This document shows, one piece after another, positions 48,601 through 56,295 of a stretch of DNA of 64,000 nt. Below the pieces are notes generated by a model, which was not told the origin of the DNA, did no database searches, and saw nothing but the letters and a program-made list of their open reading frames with translations. The DNA comes from a virus. A program made the position numbers and the translations under genes. Every line of letters begins with the position of its first letter. Position 1 is the first letter of the stretch. The stretch spans positions 1-64,000 of IMG/VR virus record IMGVR_UViG_3300014839_000005. The stretch is one strand, 5' to 3'.

Positions 48601-51600
48601 GAAACTGGAGATATGCTTCCTCCGCCGGCACCATCTTTTGTTTGGAATAAACAAATAGCAATGATGCAAGGTGCTGGAATTAATGTCGTTCAAAAGGGAA
48701 AACAACTTAATCTTAAACCTATTACTGATGAAGAGATAAAAGATTTATCTAATGGTAAATTAGAGAATCCAACAGATACATATAGAAAAAAAGACCTTGC
48801 TCCTATTAAGGGTGGATTATTCGATCCTGTTAAAGCTGGTGGTATGCAAGGTGAACATTATACACATTTTGAACTTCCCGAAAAGGTGCTTAATCCTATT
48901 ACCGCTACCGCCGCGTCTACTATGCTTGATCTTACTTTAGATGGCCTTGAAGATATTATTAATGGGAAACAATTTGTTGACCAGGATTCTGGAAAACTTG
49001 TAAAGCCTGGAACGCCCAATTCTTTTTCAGGCGGTCCTGCTGTTGAAAAATTATTAAGTCAAATCAATGTTAATAAGGAACTAGAACAACTTGAAAATGA
49101 TAGTAAAGTAATTACAAATAAAACACAATTGAATAAGATTCATAGAAAAATCAGATATTTTAAATCCTTACAACAAAACAAAATGAATCCAACTGATTAC
49201 ATGATAAAAAATGTATTAGTTGTTCCATCAAAATTCAGACCAATGTTTACTATGGGTACTGACAATACAGTAATTATGTCGGATGTGAATGATTTATATC
49301 AACAAACTGCTTATACTGCTGAAGCTCTTAAGGATTTAAAAGATACCTTAAATGAAACAATTAAAGATGATAATATAAAACATATTCAACTTGCTGAGAG
49401 TAGAGGACAGTTATATCAAGATGTTAAAGCCCTTGCCGGATTAAGAGAACCAACAGCATTTTTACATAGAAGTAAGAATAAAAAAGGCTTTGTTGCTCAA
49501 ATAGATGGTGGAAAAAAGCAAACTAAAGAAGGTTTTTTCCAGGATAAGGTTATTGAGAAAAGACAAGACTTGGTTGGACGTTCAACTATTATTCTTAATC
49601 CAGAACTTGGTGGAGATCAAATTGGAATTCCCAAATTAATGGCAAATAAAATTTTTCAGCCATTTATAATGCAAAAATTAGTAAGTTGGGGATATAATCC
49701 TCTTGAGGCACAAAAACAAATTGAAGATGATACTCCTGTATTTCAAAGAGCACGTCAAGTAGTATCTGATGAACGATTAGTTATAGCTAATAGGGCCCCT
49801 TCTTTACACCGTTGGAATATGACCGCATTTAAACCTATTCTTACCGACGGCAAATCAATAGAAGTACCAGCAACATCGATACATCAAAATTTCAATGGCG
49901 ACTTTGATGGCGACTGTTTTCAAATTCATGTTCCTATAGGTGTTAAAGCTCTTGAAGAAGCTAAGAAAATGACACCATCATCTAGTATGTTAAAAACTGG
50001 ATTTGACACCGTCCTGAATAAACCTGATTTAGATATGGTAGTTGGAAGTTGGCTTATGTCGCAGGGTAGAGGCGGAAAGGCTATTAATTTAAAATATGAT
50101 TCTATTGATAAAGCAAGACAGGATTTTAAGCAGAATAAATTTACTTATGGTGACACTATTACCGTAGATGGAATTAAAGCTCCATTTGGTCTGCATGAGA
50201 TTAATTCAGTTCTTCCTGAAGATGTTAGAAAATATGATATTGAGTTAACTGGAAAAAATATTGATAATTGGATTAAAGATACCACGTTAAAACACTCTGG
50301 AAACATGGGATTAACTTTAGCTGATAAAATTAAAGATATTGGTAATAATTATTCTACTGCTTATGGATACAGTCTTGGATTAAATGATGTTAGGACTGTG
50401 AGAGATATTCGAGATCCATTATTGGTTGAAGCTAATAGTAAAATGGATAAAAAAAATCCTTTTAGTATTATCAAAGAAATTGCTAATGTAAAAGATAAAA
50501 TGATTAAATTACTTCCTGGAAGATTAAATCCCGACAATCCACTTGTGATTGCGGCTTCATCTGGTGGTGGTAGGGGATATGAAAATTCATCTCAAATAGT
50601 GGGTATGCCAGGAATAGTACTTGATGCTGATGATAGGCCAATTCCGATGCCTATTACAAAGTCTTATTCAGAAGGTCTGGATACTTCTGCTTATTGGGCT
50701 GCATCACATGGGGCAAGAGGTGCTAATATTAAAAAATCAATTCAGTCGTACAAACCTGGATGGATGACAAAAGATTTGATGAATTCAATTTATGACACAA
50801 GAATTCATCATGATATTCCAGTTGATACTGAAGGATTGGAATATAGCATTGATAATAGAAAACATGTTATGAATCGTTATTTGGCAAAAGATATAAAAGA
50901 TAGTCAAGGTAAAATTATAGCAAAACGAAATGATATCGTTGATGGAGATTTGATTAGTAAATTAAACAAAATGAAAATTAATAGTATTTTTGTTCAGTCT
51001 CCATTAACAGACCCAACTCCTGGAGATGGTATATCAAGTTGGTCATATGGAGTTGAAAATGATGGAAAGCGTTTAAAATCTGGAGATCATATTGGTGTTA
51101 TGAGCGCACACACTATTACAGAGCCATCACTTAATATGTCTATGAAAGCGTTCCATAGTGGCGGCGCTATGACTGGAACAACAGTAAATACCAAAGGTTC
51201 GGTATTTGATGCATTGGACAGAACCCTTAGATTCACTCAGGCTGTTCCTGATAAAGCTACAATGTCTACTGGTGATTCAAAAATTAAAAGTATTGAAAAA
51301 TCATCTATTGGCGGTTGGGATGTTGTTCTGGAACATAATGATGGTAGAGAAGAAACTAGATATATTGAACCAAACAATACTCCTATTATTAAAGTTGGAG
51401 ATAAGGTTAAAAAGGGCGATTTACTTTCTACTGGTAATGTGTCAATGCATGATGTACTTAAATATAAAGGAATGAAGGAAACGCAAAAATTTCTTGTTGA
51501 TGAACTTGACAAATTGAATGAAGGAAAACTAGATAGAAGAAATATTGAAGTTCTTGTACGTGGTATTGCAAATACTACAAGAGTGATGAATCCAGGCGAT

Positions 51601-52008
51601 AGTGGGTATGTTGCTGGAGATACAGTTCCATTAACTACTATTAATGATTTTAATAAGAATCTCATAACCGAAAAGGATGTAGAGGAAACTGAAGGTATGA
51701 GATTGAATAAACCTTATGCTGGATTTGATATTGGAATAAAACTTGATAAGTCCGCTATTAAACATTTACAGAAAAAAGGTATTAAAAGAATAGAAGTAAC
51801 AAGAAATCCTATTATTCATGATCCATTTCTTGCCCCAGCTGGGATTGGCGGAAAAATAGCCTCTGCAAGTGAAGACTGGATCGCAAGAATGGCGCATAAT
51901 AGAATTGAAGCAGTTCTCAAAGAGGGTGCTACCCAAGGATGGAAAAGTTCTTTTGATGATAAAAATAAGAATCATCCGATTTCATTATTAGTTATGAATA
52001 AAATGTAA
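45661..52008 (+). CDS. Single-chain beta-beta' RNA polymerase (multi-subunit type)
   Basis: About 2115 residues. The N-terminal half is beta: HTPEGGNIGVTNHLTIG near 414, YKGYNYEDSAIMSESA near 650 and DKISGLHGNKHI near 795. The second half is beta': GGMQGEHYTHFELP near 1060, RAPSLHRW near 1380, the catalytic NFNGDFDGD near 1410-1418 (three metal-binding Asp), the bridge-helix/trigger-loop region SGGGRGYENSSQ near 1634 and SHGARG near 1682, and a C-terminal GGAMTGT segment. So both catalytic subunits are in one chain with no stop or frameshift between. No alpha or sigma partner is seen in the window. It probably transcribes phage genes, in the virion or late in infection. The ATG at 45661 has TTAGGAG upstream; the earlier frame start at 45634 overlaps the putative promoter. 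Confidence 0.95.
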   Translation: MAIPSHQDILKKLSDLDTSTRSNVLMNETIKNTVGKILSSVENPNIKLQVNDIWYKQKYDNDDIAAQQSVRNKHQNWTDDIRADVSLIDKATGKIIDRNKDLKITSVPKLTPRNTYLIGGNEYSFTKQSRLKPGVYTRRQENGEISSFFNVDKTIDFDRGFNNNFKLNFNPERKTFTMGYGSKNIPLYNALKAVDIKDEDLMDKWGKDVVEANRQAYEKHEFRDQAKLYEAIFGKAAPDTMTHDQLKKEIKDRLFATKLSSETTKLTLGKEYDGVNKDVLLDASKKIIDIHKGETEGDDRESLLYKSFYDIEDHARENLVKKSKNIIGSLIYKLDKTKNINKSISSGFFDPYVIGTITKNMLSSPPSQTNIMSMIGDGNKVTVMGEGGIGNENAVTNQTRQLSNSEAGFIDPLHTPEGGNIGVTNHLTIGTIKVGNDIYNSFLKLNGEKVLYRPVDTHPLNIAFPDQYDLSSKKPEPLSNKIKVLNHGKFKEVKPEEVDAIMASHVNMFDHSANMIPFLDSIQPNRGLTASKMQEQALTLKFRDKPLFNLINEKGQSLNENLGRVSPTPRSPVDGEVVAINPNLITLQDKRGNKVKVQLYNNFSLNAEGFIHNEPVVKIGDKVTKDQLLADNNNTKNGQIALGANLKVAYMPYKGYNYEDSAIMSESAAKKLTSEHIYDFSAKKSANGHFSKNKFRAYYPEIINTKQAAKLDSDGVIHPGQEVDHGDVLIAHLERKAPTADDIALGRLEKQLRRDMANKAVTWDNDHKGVVTSVAKHGNTVTVSVKTEEPLKIADKISGLHGNKHIISKIIPDHEMPFNPKTGEYMDLTMSPIGVSNRINTSQLLEAAAGKIATKTGKQYEVRNFTQSDNTERVLNDLKKNDLSDKDILVDPQSGQPFKNPIMNGVSHILKLEHKVDHKFSARYRDGHDSNEQAITGGEEGGKNLGRMEVGALLARGATENLKEMFNIKGQKNNEYWKALETGDMLPPPAPSFVWNKQIAMMQGAGINVVQKGKQLNLKPITDEEIKDLSNGKLENPTDTYRKKDLAPIKGGLFDPVKAGGMQGEHYTHFELPEKVLNPITATAASTMLDLTLDGLEDIINGKQFVDQDSGKLVKPGTPNSFSGGPAVEKLLSQINVNKELEQLENDSKVITNKTQLNKIHRKIRYFKSLQQNKMNPTDYMIKNVLVVPSKFRPMFTMGTDNTVIMSDVNDLYQQTAYTAEALKDLKDTLNETIKDDNIKHIQLAESRGQLYQDVKALAGLREPTAFLHRSKNKKGFVAQIDGGKKQTKEGFFQDKVIEKRQDLVGRSTIILNPELGGDQIGIPKLMANKIFQPFIMQKLVSWGYNPLEAQKQIEDDTPVFQRARQVVSDERLVIANRAPSLHRWNMTAFKPILTDGKSIEVPATSIHQNFNGDFDGDCFQIHVPIGVKALEEAKKMTPSSSMLKTGFDTVLNKPDLDMVVGSWLMSQGRGGKAINLKYDSIDKARQDFKQNKFTYGDTITVDGIKAPFGLHEINSVLPEDVRKYDIELTGKNIDNWIKDTTLKHSGNMGLTLADKIKDIGNNYSTAYGYSLGLNDVRTVRDIRDPLLVEANSKMDKKNPFSIIKEIANVKDKMIKLLPGRLNPDNPLVIAASSGGGRGYENSSQIVGMPGIVLDADDRPIPMPITKSYSEGLDTSAYWAASHGARGANIKKSIQSYKPGWMTKDLMNSIYDTRIHHDIPVDTEGLEYSIDNRKHVMNRYLAKDIKDSQGKIIAKRNDIVDGDLISKLNKMKINSIFVQSPLTDPTPGDGISSWSYGVENDGKRLKSGDHIGVMSAHTITEPSLNMSMKAFHSGGAMTGTTVNTKGSVFDALDRTLRFTQAVPDKATMSTGDSKIKSIEKSSIGGWDVVLEHNDGREETRYIEPNNTPIIKVGDKVKKGDLLSTGNVSMHDVLKYKGMKETQKFLVDELDKLNEGKLDRRNIEVLVRGIANTTRVMNPGDSGYVAGDTVPLTTINDFNKNLITEKDVEETEGMRLNKPYAGFDIGIKLDKSAIKHLQKKGIKRIEVTRNPIIHDPFLAPAGIGGKIASASEDWIARMAHNRIEAVLKEGATQGWKSSFDDKNKNHPISLLVMNKM

Positions 52009-52022
52009 TATGAGATATAATT

Positions 52023-52124
52023 ATGATCTCAATTTTAGATGGAATGTTAATTATATTAGCGTTAGTTTTATTATGTAGTTTAATAGTTATGGTAATAGAA
52101 AGAAAATTTCCAGACTTGAAATGA
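52023..52124 (+). CDS. Small membrane protein, 33 aa
   Basis: ATG 52023 to TGA 52124; a short head, one transmembrane helix (MLIILALVLLCSLIVMVI) and a basic end. Ribosome-binding site is weak. Between the RNA polymerase gene and the first tagged gene. Confidence 0.4.
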   Translation: MISILDGMLIILALVLLCSLIVMVIERKFPDLK

Positions 52125-52131
52125 GGTAATA

Positions 52132-52602
52132 ATGAATGCTGAATTAGGTAATATTGCAGCTGCTCCAATTAAAGGAATGAAAAATATTGTTCCCAAAGTC
52201 GGCAAATTTATCGAACATCATGGTGAAAATGTAATTGAAGGAGCCCATAGTGTTATTGAAGGTATTCATAATTTAAAGGAATCTGCTGATGATAAAATGA
52301 ATAAAATATCTGAATATTCTTTTATGGATGAACTGGAAAAAGTAGCAAAAAAATCTCATTTTGAAGTATTGAAAAAAAATAAAGTCCCCTTAAATGATGA
52401 AGAGCGTAAGAAGGTAATGGATCGAGATGCTGTATGGCATCAAGGTCCCAATGGAGCACCTTCTCCAGCTGTATGGAAATCAATAAATAAGAAGACTGGT
52501 AAAACAACTTTTGTAACGCATACGCACAGAGCTTTTAATACGGCTCCAACAGTTGAAGGAGCTATTGGCAGGTTTCATAAATTTATTAAAGGAACCGCTT
52601 AG
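52132..52602 (+). CDS. Tagged virion-region protein with internal motif, 156 aa
   Basis: Residues 1-55 are a helical, Gly/His-containing leader; residues 57-75 (NKISEYSFMDELEKVAKK) are the shared tag of this cluster; the C-terminal 70 residues read D-A-V-W-H-Q-G-P then KTTFVTHTHRAFNT and a closing FHKFIKGTA, a compact domain that I have seen as a conserved phage protein of unknown role. The tag placed between two parts suggests the leader is removed or acts separately. Confidence 0.65.
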   Translation: MNAELGNIAAAPIKGMKNIVPKVGKFIEHHGENVIEGAHSVIEGIHNLKESADDKMNKISEYSFMDELEKVAKKSHFEVLKKNKVPLNDEERKKVMDRDAVWHQGPNGAPSPAVWKSINKKTGKTTFVTHTHRAFNTAPTVEGAIGRFHKFIKGTA

Positions 52603-52637
52603 AAGACTTATATTATAAATATTGGAGGATTAAAAAA

Positions 52638-52979
52638 ATGAATTTAGAAAAAATAGCAAACGACGCATTTGTTGATGAATTAAAAAAGATTGCAAGTGAT
52701 AAGTCTCCACATGTTTCTCATACATCATCAATGTATGCGCCAATAAAAGCTTCTGGTAAAGGTGGAAAATGGGGAGCAATTCTTGGTGGCGGTCTTACTG
52801 GAATTCTTGGTCATCAAGGTCTTAAACTTGCTAAAATAACGCCTGAAAATAAAGCTTACTTTCCAATTCTTATAGCATCAATACTTGGTGGCTCCTTATA
52901 TGGTGGATCGAAAGGTGCATATGTTGGAGCCGCAATGGGTGGCGCTGAAAAAGTTACATCTCATTTAAAAAATGATTAG
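52638..52979 (+). CDS. Tagged glycine-zipper membrane-like protein, 113 aa
   Basis: N-terminal tag MNLEKIANDAFVDELKKIA, a short linker, then Gly-rich hydrophobic segments (GAILGGGLTGILG, ILIASILGGSLYGG, YVGAAMGG) as in channel- or membrane-inserting proteins. Good ribosome-binding site (GGAGG). Its last 36 bases are duplicated at 53519-53554. Confidence 0.65.
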   Translation: MNLEKIANDAFVDELKKIASDKSPHVSHTSSMYAPIKASGKGGKWGAILGGGLTGILGHQGLKLAKITPENKAYFPILIASILGGSLYGGSKGAYVGAAMGGAEKVTSHLKND

Positions 52980-52990
52980 GAAAACAATAA

Positions 52991-53479
52991 ATGGATTTAA
53001 TAAAAATAGCAAACAACGCATTTATTGATGAATTGGAGAAAATAGCAATACCAGCTTTTTTACAACATCCATTTCCAGCTTCATTAGAAGAAGCTAAAGC
53101 TATTAAATATTTAGGAAGATATTTTTCTCCTAAGCATCCACTAATTAAAGATTTAATTTCTTCTGGTAATGAATCTATTAATATGAATAAAAGATTATCT
53201 AATAATGGATTAATTGAATTACAACATCCTGATTTAAATGGGAAATTAGATAGATTAATTAAGCGACATGAATTAGCACATTATTTAAGAGATAAAAATT
53301 CAGGATTTAAGGGTGATGAATTATATAATACTCGATTAAAAAGATTTAAAGAAGAATTTATAGCAGAACTTTCGGCAACAAAAAGAATTCCAGAATATAA
53401 AAATAAATTAAAACGATATATTCATTCTTTAGGAGTTGGTGTTTATAGAGCTTTATTTAACAATGCTGGAATTAAATAA
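52991..53479 (+). CDS. Tagged HExxH metallopeptidase-like protein, 162 aa
   Basis: N-terminal tag MDLIKIANNAFIDELEKIA. Then a domain with RHELAHYL (HExxH, 93-97) and a downstream KEEFIAELSA helix (E122/E126) that could supply the third zinc ligand, as in small zincins (IrrE/SprT-like). It may process virion proteins, act in the host after injection, or cut cell wall. The small size and AT-rich code are typical of its neighbours. Confidence 0.6.
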   Translation: MDLIKIANNAFIDELEKIAIPAFLQHPFPASLEEAKAIKYLGRYFSPKHPLIKDLISSGNESINMNKRLSNNGLIELQHPDLNGKLDRLIKRHELAHYLRDKNSGFKGDELYNTRLKRFKEEFIAELSATKRIPEYKNKLKRYIHSLGVGVYRALFNNAGIK

Positions 53480-53554
53480 TGTCACAAGATTTTGCACCAG
53501 GTCTTCCCTCAAAATCACGCTGAGAAGGTTACATCTCATTTAAAGAATGATTAG
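53479..53554 (+). pseudogene. Recombination scar: ligase-type 5' fragment joined to a 3' gene fragment
   Basis: ATG 53479 encodes MSQDFAPGLPSKSR then stops. The APGLPSKS start matches gene 55693-56295 and, less closely, the ligase 56285-57676. From 53519 to 53554 the DNA repeats the last 36 bases of gene 52638-52979 (33 of 36 identical, including the stop). So two unrelated gene ends were joined by duplication and recombination. Confidence 0.65.
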
Positions 53555-53564
53555 AGTAATAATT

Positions 53565-54839
53565 ATGAATTTAGAAAAAATAAAAAATAACGCTTTTATT
53601 GATGAGATAGAAAAAATATCTTCTCCATTTCGTGCTTCAGATTTTGATAATATTATGAGAGAGGGGCAACGAGCTGGTAATGCATTGGCGGGAAAAATAT
53701 ATGGTGGAATTGGTGGAGGTATTGGTGGTTTAATATTAGGTGGTAAGATTGATAGAAAAATGTATGGCAAAAATAAAAGGCAAAATAAACAAGAGTCTTA
53801 TAAAGATTATAATAAGCGTAATAAAAATAATCAACGTATAGCAATTGAGCTTTTATCAGCAATTGGCGGGGCTGTTGGTGGAGCAAAAATTGGTGGAAAA
53901 ATTCCGTCATTAATTGATAATGGAATAAATAAATTTTTAACTACAAAAAAAATACCTGTTGCAACTAAAGGATTAATAGGCGGTACTGTTATTGGTTCAG
54001 GTGTTGGGGCTAGTAGTGGTTTAAAATTATCGAATCAATATTATGATGAAAGTCATGAAAAGTATATTAAAAGACGTAATAAAAATATTTTAAGAAATGC
54101 AATTATTGGTGGTTCTCTTGGTGCTCCAGTGGGATATTTTGGCACTAAAAAGATAAGGGAATTTATAGATATTTTGGACAAACCATATTCTGGTTATTCT
54201 GAAAGTGCTTATAAGAGTGAAAATATTCATGATCCTTATTTGAGGTTGCCATTTATTAAAACATCTGCATTAAATCCAATATTAAAAGGTGGACTTATTG
54301 GTGCTGGAATAGGGGGATCATTAGGATCTATTAGTGGGTTAGTAAAACCAAGAAAACGACTCAAAGAAGAAAAATTAAAAGATTGGAATAAAAGAAAAGA
54401 TAAAAAATGGTATCATTATGCATTACAACATTCAATTTTACCAGTTGTAGCATATGGTGGTTTGGGATCTTATCTTGGTGCAGCTTTTTCTACTGAAGAC
54501 GCAAAGAAAAAAATGAAAGCAGCAACATTGCCATTTAAAAATGCATTCAAAGAATATAAAAGACGTAAAGCAATGAACCCCAATATGGAATATGGAATAT
54601 TTGCGAATGCAAAAGATAAACAAAGCGCTAAAAAAATATTTACAGCAGAACTATTAAAAACTCATCCTGATAAATTCAGAAATCCTATTGTAAAAAATTA
54701 TGCACATATTCAAACTTTAAAATTGTTAAATATTTGGGATAATTATAAGAAAAGTGGACAATTTAATAAATTGCCTAATATGTATAAAGTAAATATATTA
54801 AAAAATGTACTTGATAAAATTAAAAAGGTTAAAATTTAA
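53565..54839 (+). CDS. Tagged membrane-like protein with J-domain-like C-terminus, 424 aa
   Basis: N-terminal tag MNLEKIKNNAFIDEIEKIS. Three blocks of glycine-zipper hydrophobic repeats (near 38-62, 95-150, 170-195, 245-265) alternate with basic linkers. The C-terminal 70 residues contain KTHPDKFRN near 365 within helices, the HPD signature of DnaJ J-domains. It could be a virion protein inserting in the host membrane and recruiting DnaK; this is inference. I chose ATG 53565 since the tag begins there. Confidence 0.6.
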   Translation: MNLEKIKNNAFIDEIEKISSPFRASDFDNIMREGQRAGNALAGKIYGGIGGGIGGLILGGKIDRKMYGKNKRQNKQESYKDYNKRNKNNQRIAIELLSAIGGAVGGAKIGGKIPSLIDNGINKFLTTKKIPVATKGLIGGTVIGSGVGASSGLKLSNQYYDESHEKYIKRRNKNILRNAIIGGSLGAPVGYFGTKKIREFIDILDKPYSGYSESAYKSENIHDPYLRLPFIKTSALNPILKGGLIGAGIGGSLGSISGLVKPRKRLKEEKLKDWNKRKDKKWYHYALQHSILPVVAYGGLGSYLGAAFSTEDAKKKMKAATLPFKNAFKEYKRRKAMNPNMEYGIFANAKDKQSAKKIFTAELLKTHPDKFRNPIVKNYAHIQTLKLLNIWDNYKKSGQFNKLPNMYKVNILKNVLDKIKKVKI

Positions 54840-54856
54840 ATAAGGAATTATTAATT

Positions 54857-55693
54857 ATGGATTTTATTAAAATTACTGAAGAAGCTTTTATAAATGAATT
54901 AGAAAAAATAGCAAAAAAGCGTGATAAGATAATGGGTGTTGGGGCTATTGGTACTGGTGCTATTACTTTAAATAAAGCAAAATCATTACTTACTGGAAGA
55001 AAAACTTTATATCACGGCACAACTTCTAAAGCTTATTCTAAAATTTTAAAAGAAGGAATTAAACCTCCTAATAAGAAAAAAGCCTTAAATACAGATGTTT
55101 TTAAACAATGGAATAAAAATTTACATAAAAATTCAGTTAAATTTGTTTATCTTTCTCCTGATAAAAAAATTGCAAGACAATTTGCTGTAAGGGGAACGTT
55201 AGGCGGAACATTACAAATAAATAAAGATATAGCAAAAGATATAGTCAACAACAATAGTGCTATTAAGAATGTTTTGAACAGAAATGTTAAATTAATAATT
55301 AATAGTATGAATCCATTTTATAATAAAAATATTGTTAAAGCTAACATTCCTATTTGGAATAAAAAATATACAGCAATACCAAATCCAGAAGCATCATTAC
55401 AAGATTTTACTTCTTTATTGAATGATGAAGGTGGTGAAAAAGTAAACTCTATATTAAAATTTTTAAGTAATCATCAAGTAAAAGAATTTAATAAAAAATA
55501 TCCAGCTTTTAAATCAATTTCTCCAGAATATATTAAAGGTTCAAAAAAATATATACCATTTTATAAAGACTTGGGTAAATATATTAAAGCAAAACCAGGA
55601 TCTTTTGCTAAAGGTTTAGGTTTAGCCGCAGCTGGAACTGGCATCGCTGGTTTAGGTATTAAACAATTATTGAAGAAAAAAGAAGAAAAATAA
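54857..55693 (+). CDS. Tagged ADP-ribosyltransferase-like protein, 278 aa
   Basis: N-terminal tag MDFIKITEEAFINELEKIA. Then LYHGTTSKAYSKILKEGI (51-68), the first NAD-binding strand motif of the KptA/PARP-like ART fold, and FVYLSPDKKIARQFA (96-110), the second motif (Y/S-x-x-x-x-A-x-x-F-A). A final Glu near 160-190 is not certain. A C-terminal Gly/Ala hydrophobic helix (near 258-270) ends in basic residues. T4 injects packaged ARTs (Alt) to modify host RNA polymerase; the shared tag makes a similar route plausible here. Confidence 0.65.
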   Translation: MDFIKITEEAFINELEKIAKKRDKIMGVGAIGTGAITLNKAKSLLTGRKTLYHGTTSKAYSKILKEGIKPPNKKKALNTDVFKQWNKNLHKNSVKFVYLSPDKKIARQFAVRGTLGGTLQINKDIAKDIVNNNSAIKNVLNRNVKLIINSMNPFYNKNIVKANIPIWNKKYTAIPNPEASLQDFTSLLNDEGGEKVNSILKFLSNHQVKEFNKKYPAFKSISPEYIKGSKKYIPFYKDLGKYIKAKPGSFAKGLGLAAAGTGIAGLGIKQLLKKKEEK

Positions 55694-56295
55694 TGTCTAA
55701 CAATTACGCTCCAGGCCTTCCTTCTAAATCAAAATTTGATCCTATTGATCAAAGTGATGATAAAATAATTTTAATGAGAAAAAAATGTGTATTGTGTAAT
55801 AAGATAAAATTAATAAAAGATTTTCATATAAATAAACAAAATATAGATAATCGTCATAGTTATTGTAAAAAATGTCATAAAAAATGGCGAGATAATTATT
55901 ATTTAAAAAATAAAGAACAAATAAATAAAAAACATATACAATATAATCATAATAATAAAAAACAAATTGCTGAAAATAATAAAAAATGGAGGCAAAAAAA
56001 TAAAGTTAAATATCAAGATCAAAAATTGAAATATAAATATAATATTACATTAGATAAAAAAAATCAAATGATTGTAGAACAAAGTGGAAGATGTGCTTGT
56101 TGTGGTGATGTTTTGGGAGTTAATCCTAAAAATATTTGTGTTGATCATGATCATATTTATAATATTATAAGAAAAATTTTATGTATGAAATGCAATATTG
56201 TTTTAGGATTAACAAAAGAAAATATTGATATTATTTTAAAATTATTAGAATATATTAAATATTGTAATAAATTAAAGGAGCAATATGGAAAATAA
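55693..56295 (+). CDS. Endonuclease VII-like HNH homing nuclease with ligase-like N-terminus
   Basis: 200 residues. Residues 1-20 (MSNNYAPGLPSKSKFDPIDQ) match the start of the ligase encoded next. After that come CVLCNKIKLIKDF and CKKCHKKW zinc knuckles, a basic linker, and an Endo VII/HNH core (CACCGDVLGVNPKNICVDHD, then CMKCNIVLG). So the nuclease gene appears to have captured the 5' end of a ligase-type gene. It overlaps the previous stop (TAATG) and the ligase start by 11 bases. Confidence 0.85.
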   Translation: MSNNYAPGLPSKSKFDPIDQSDDKIILMRKKCVLCNKIKLIKDFHINKQNIDNRHSYCKKCHKKWRDNYYLKNKEQINKKHIQYNHNNKKQIAENNKKWRQKNKVKYQDQKLKYKYNITLDKKNQMIVEQSGRCACCGDVLGVNPKNICVDHDHIYNIIRKILCMKCNIVLGLTKENIDIILKLLEYIKYCNKLKEQYGK

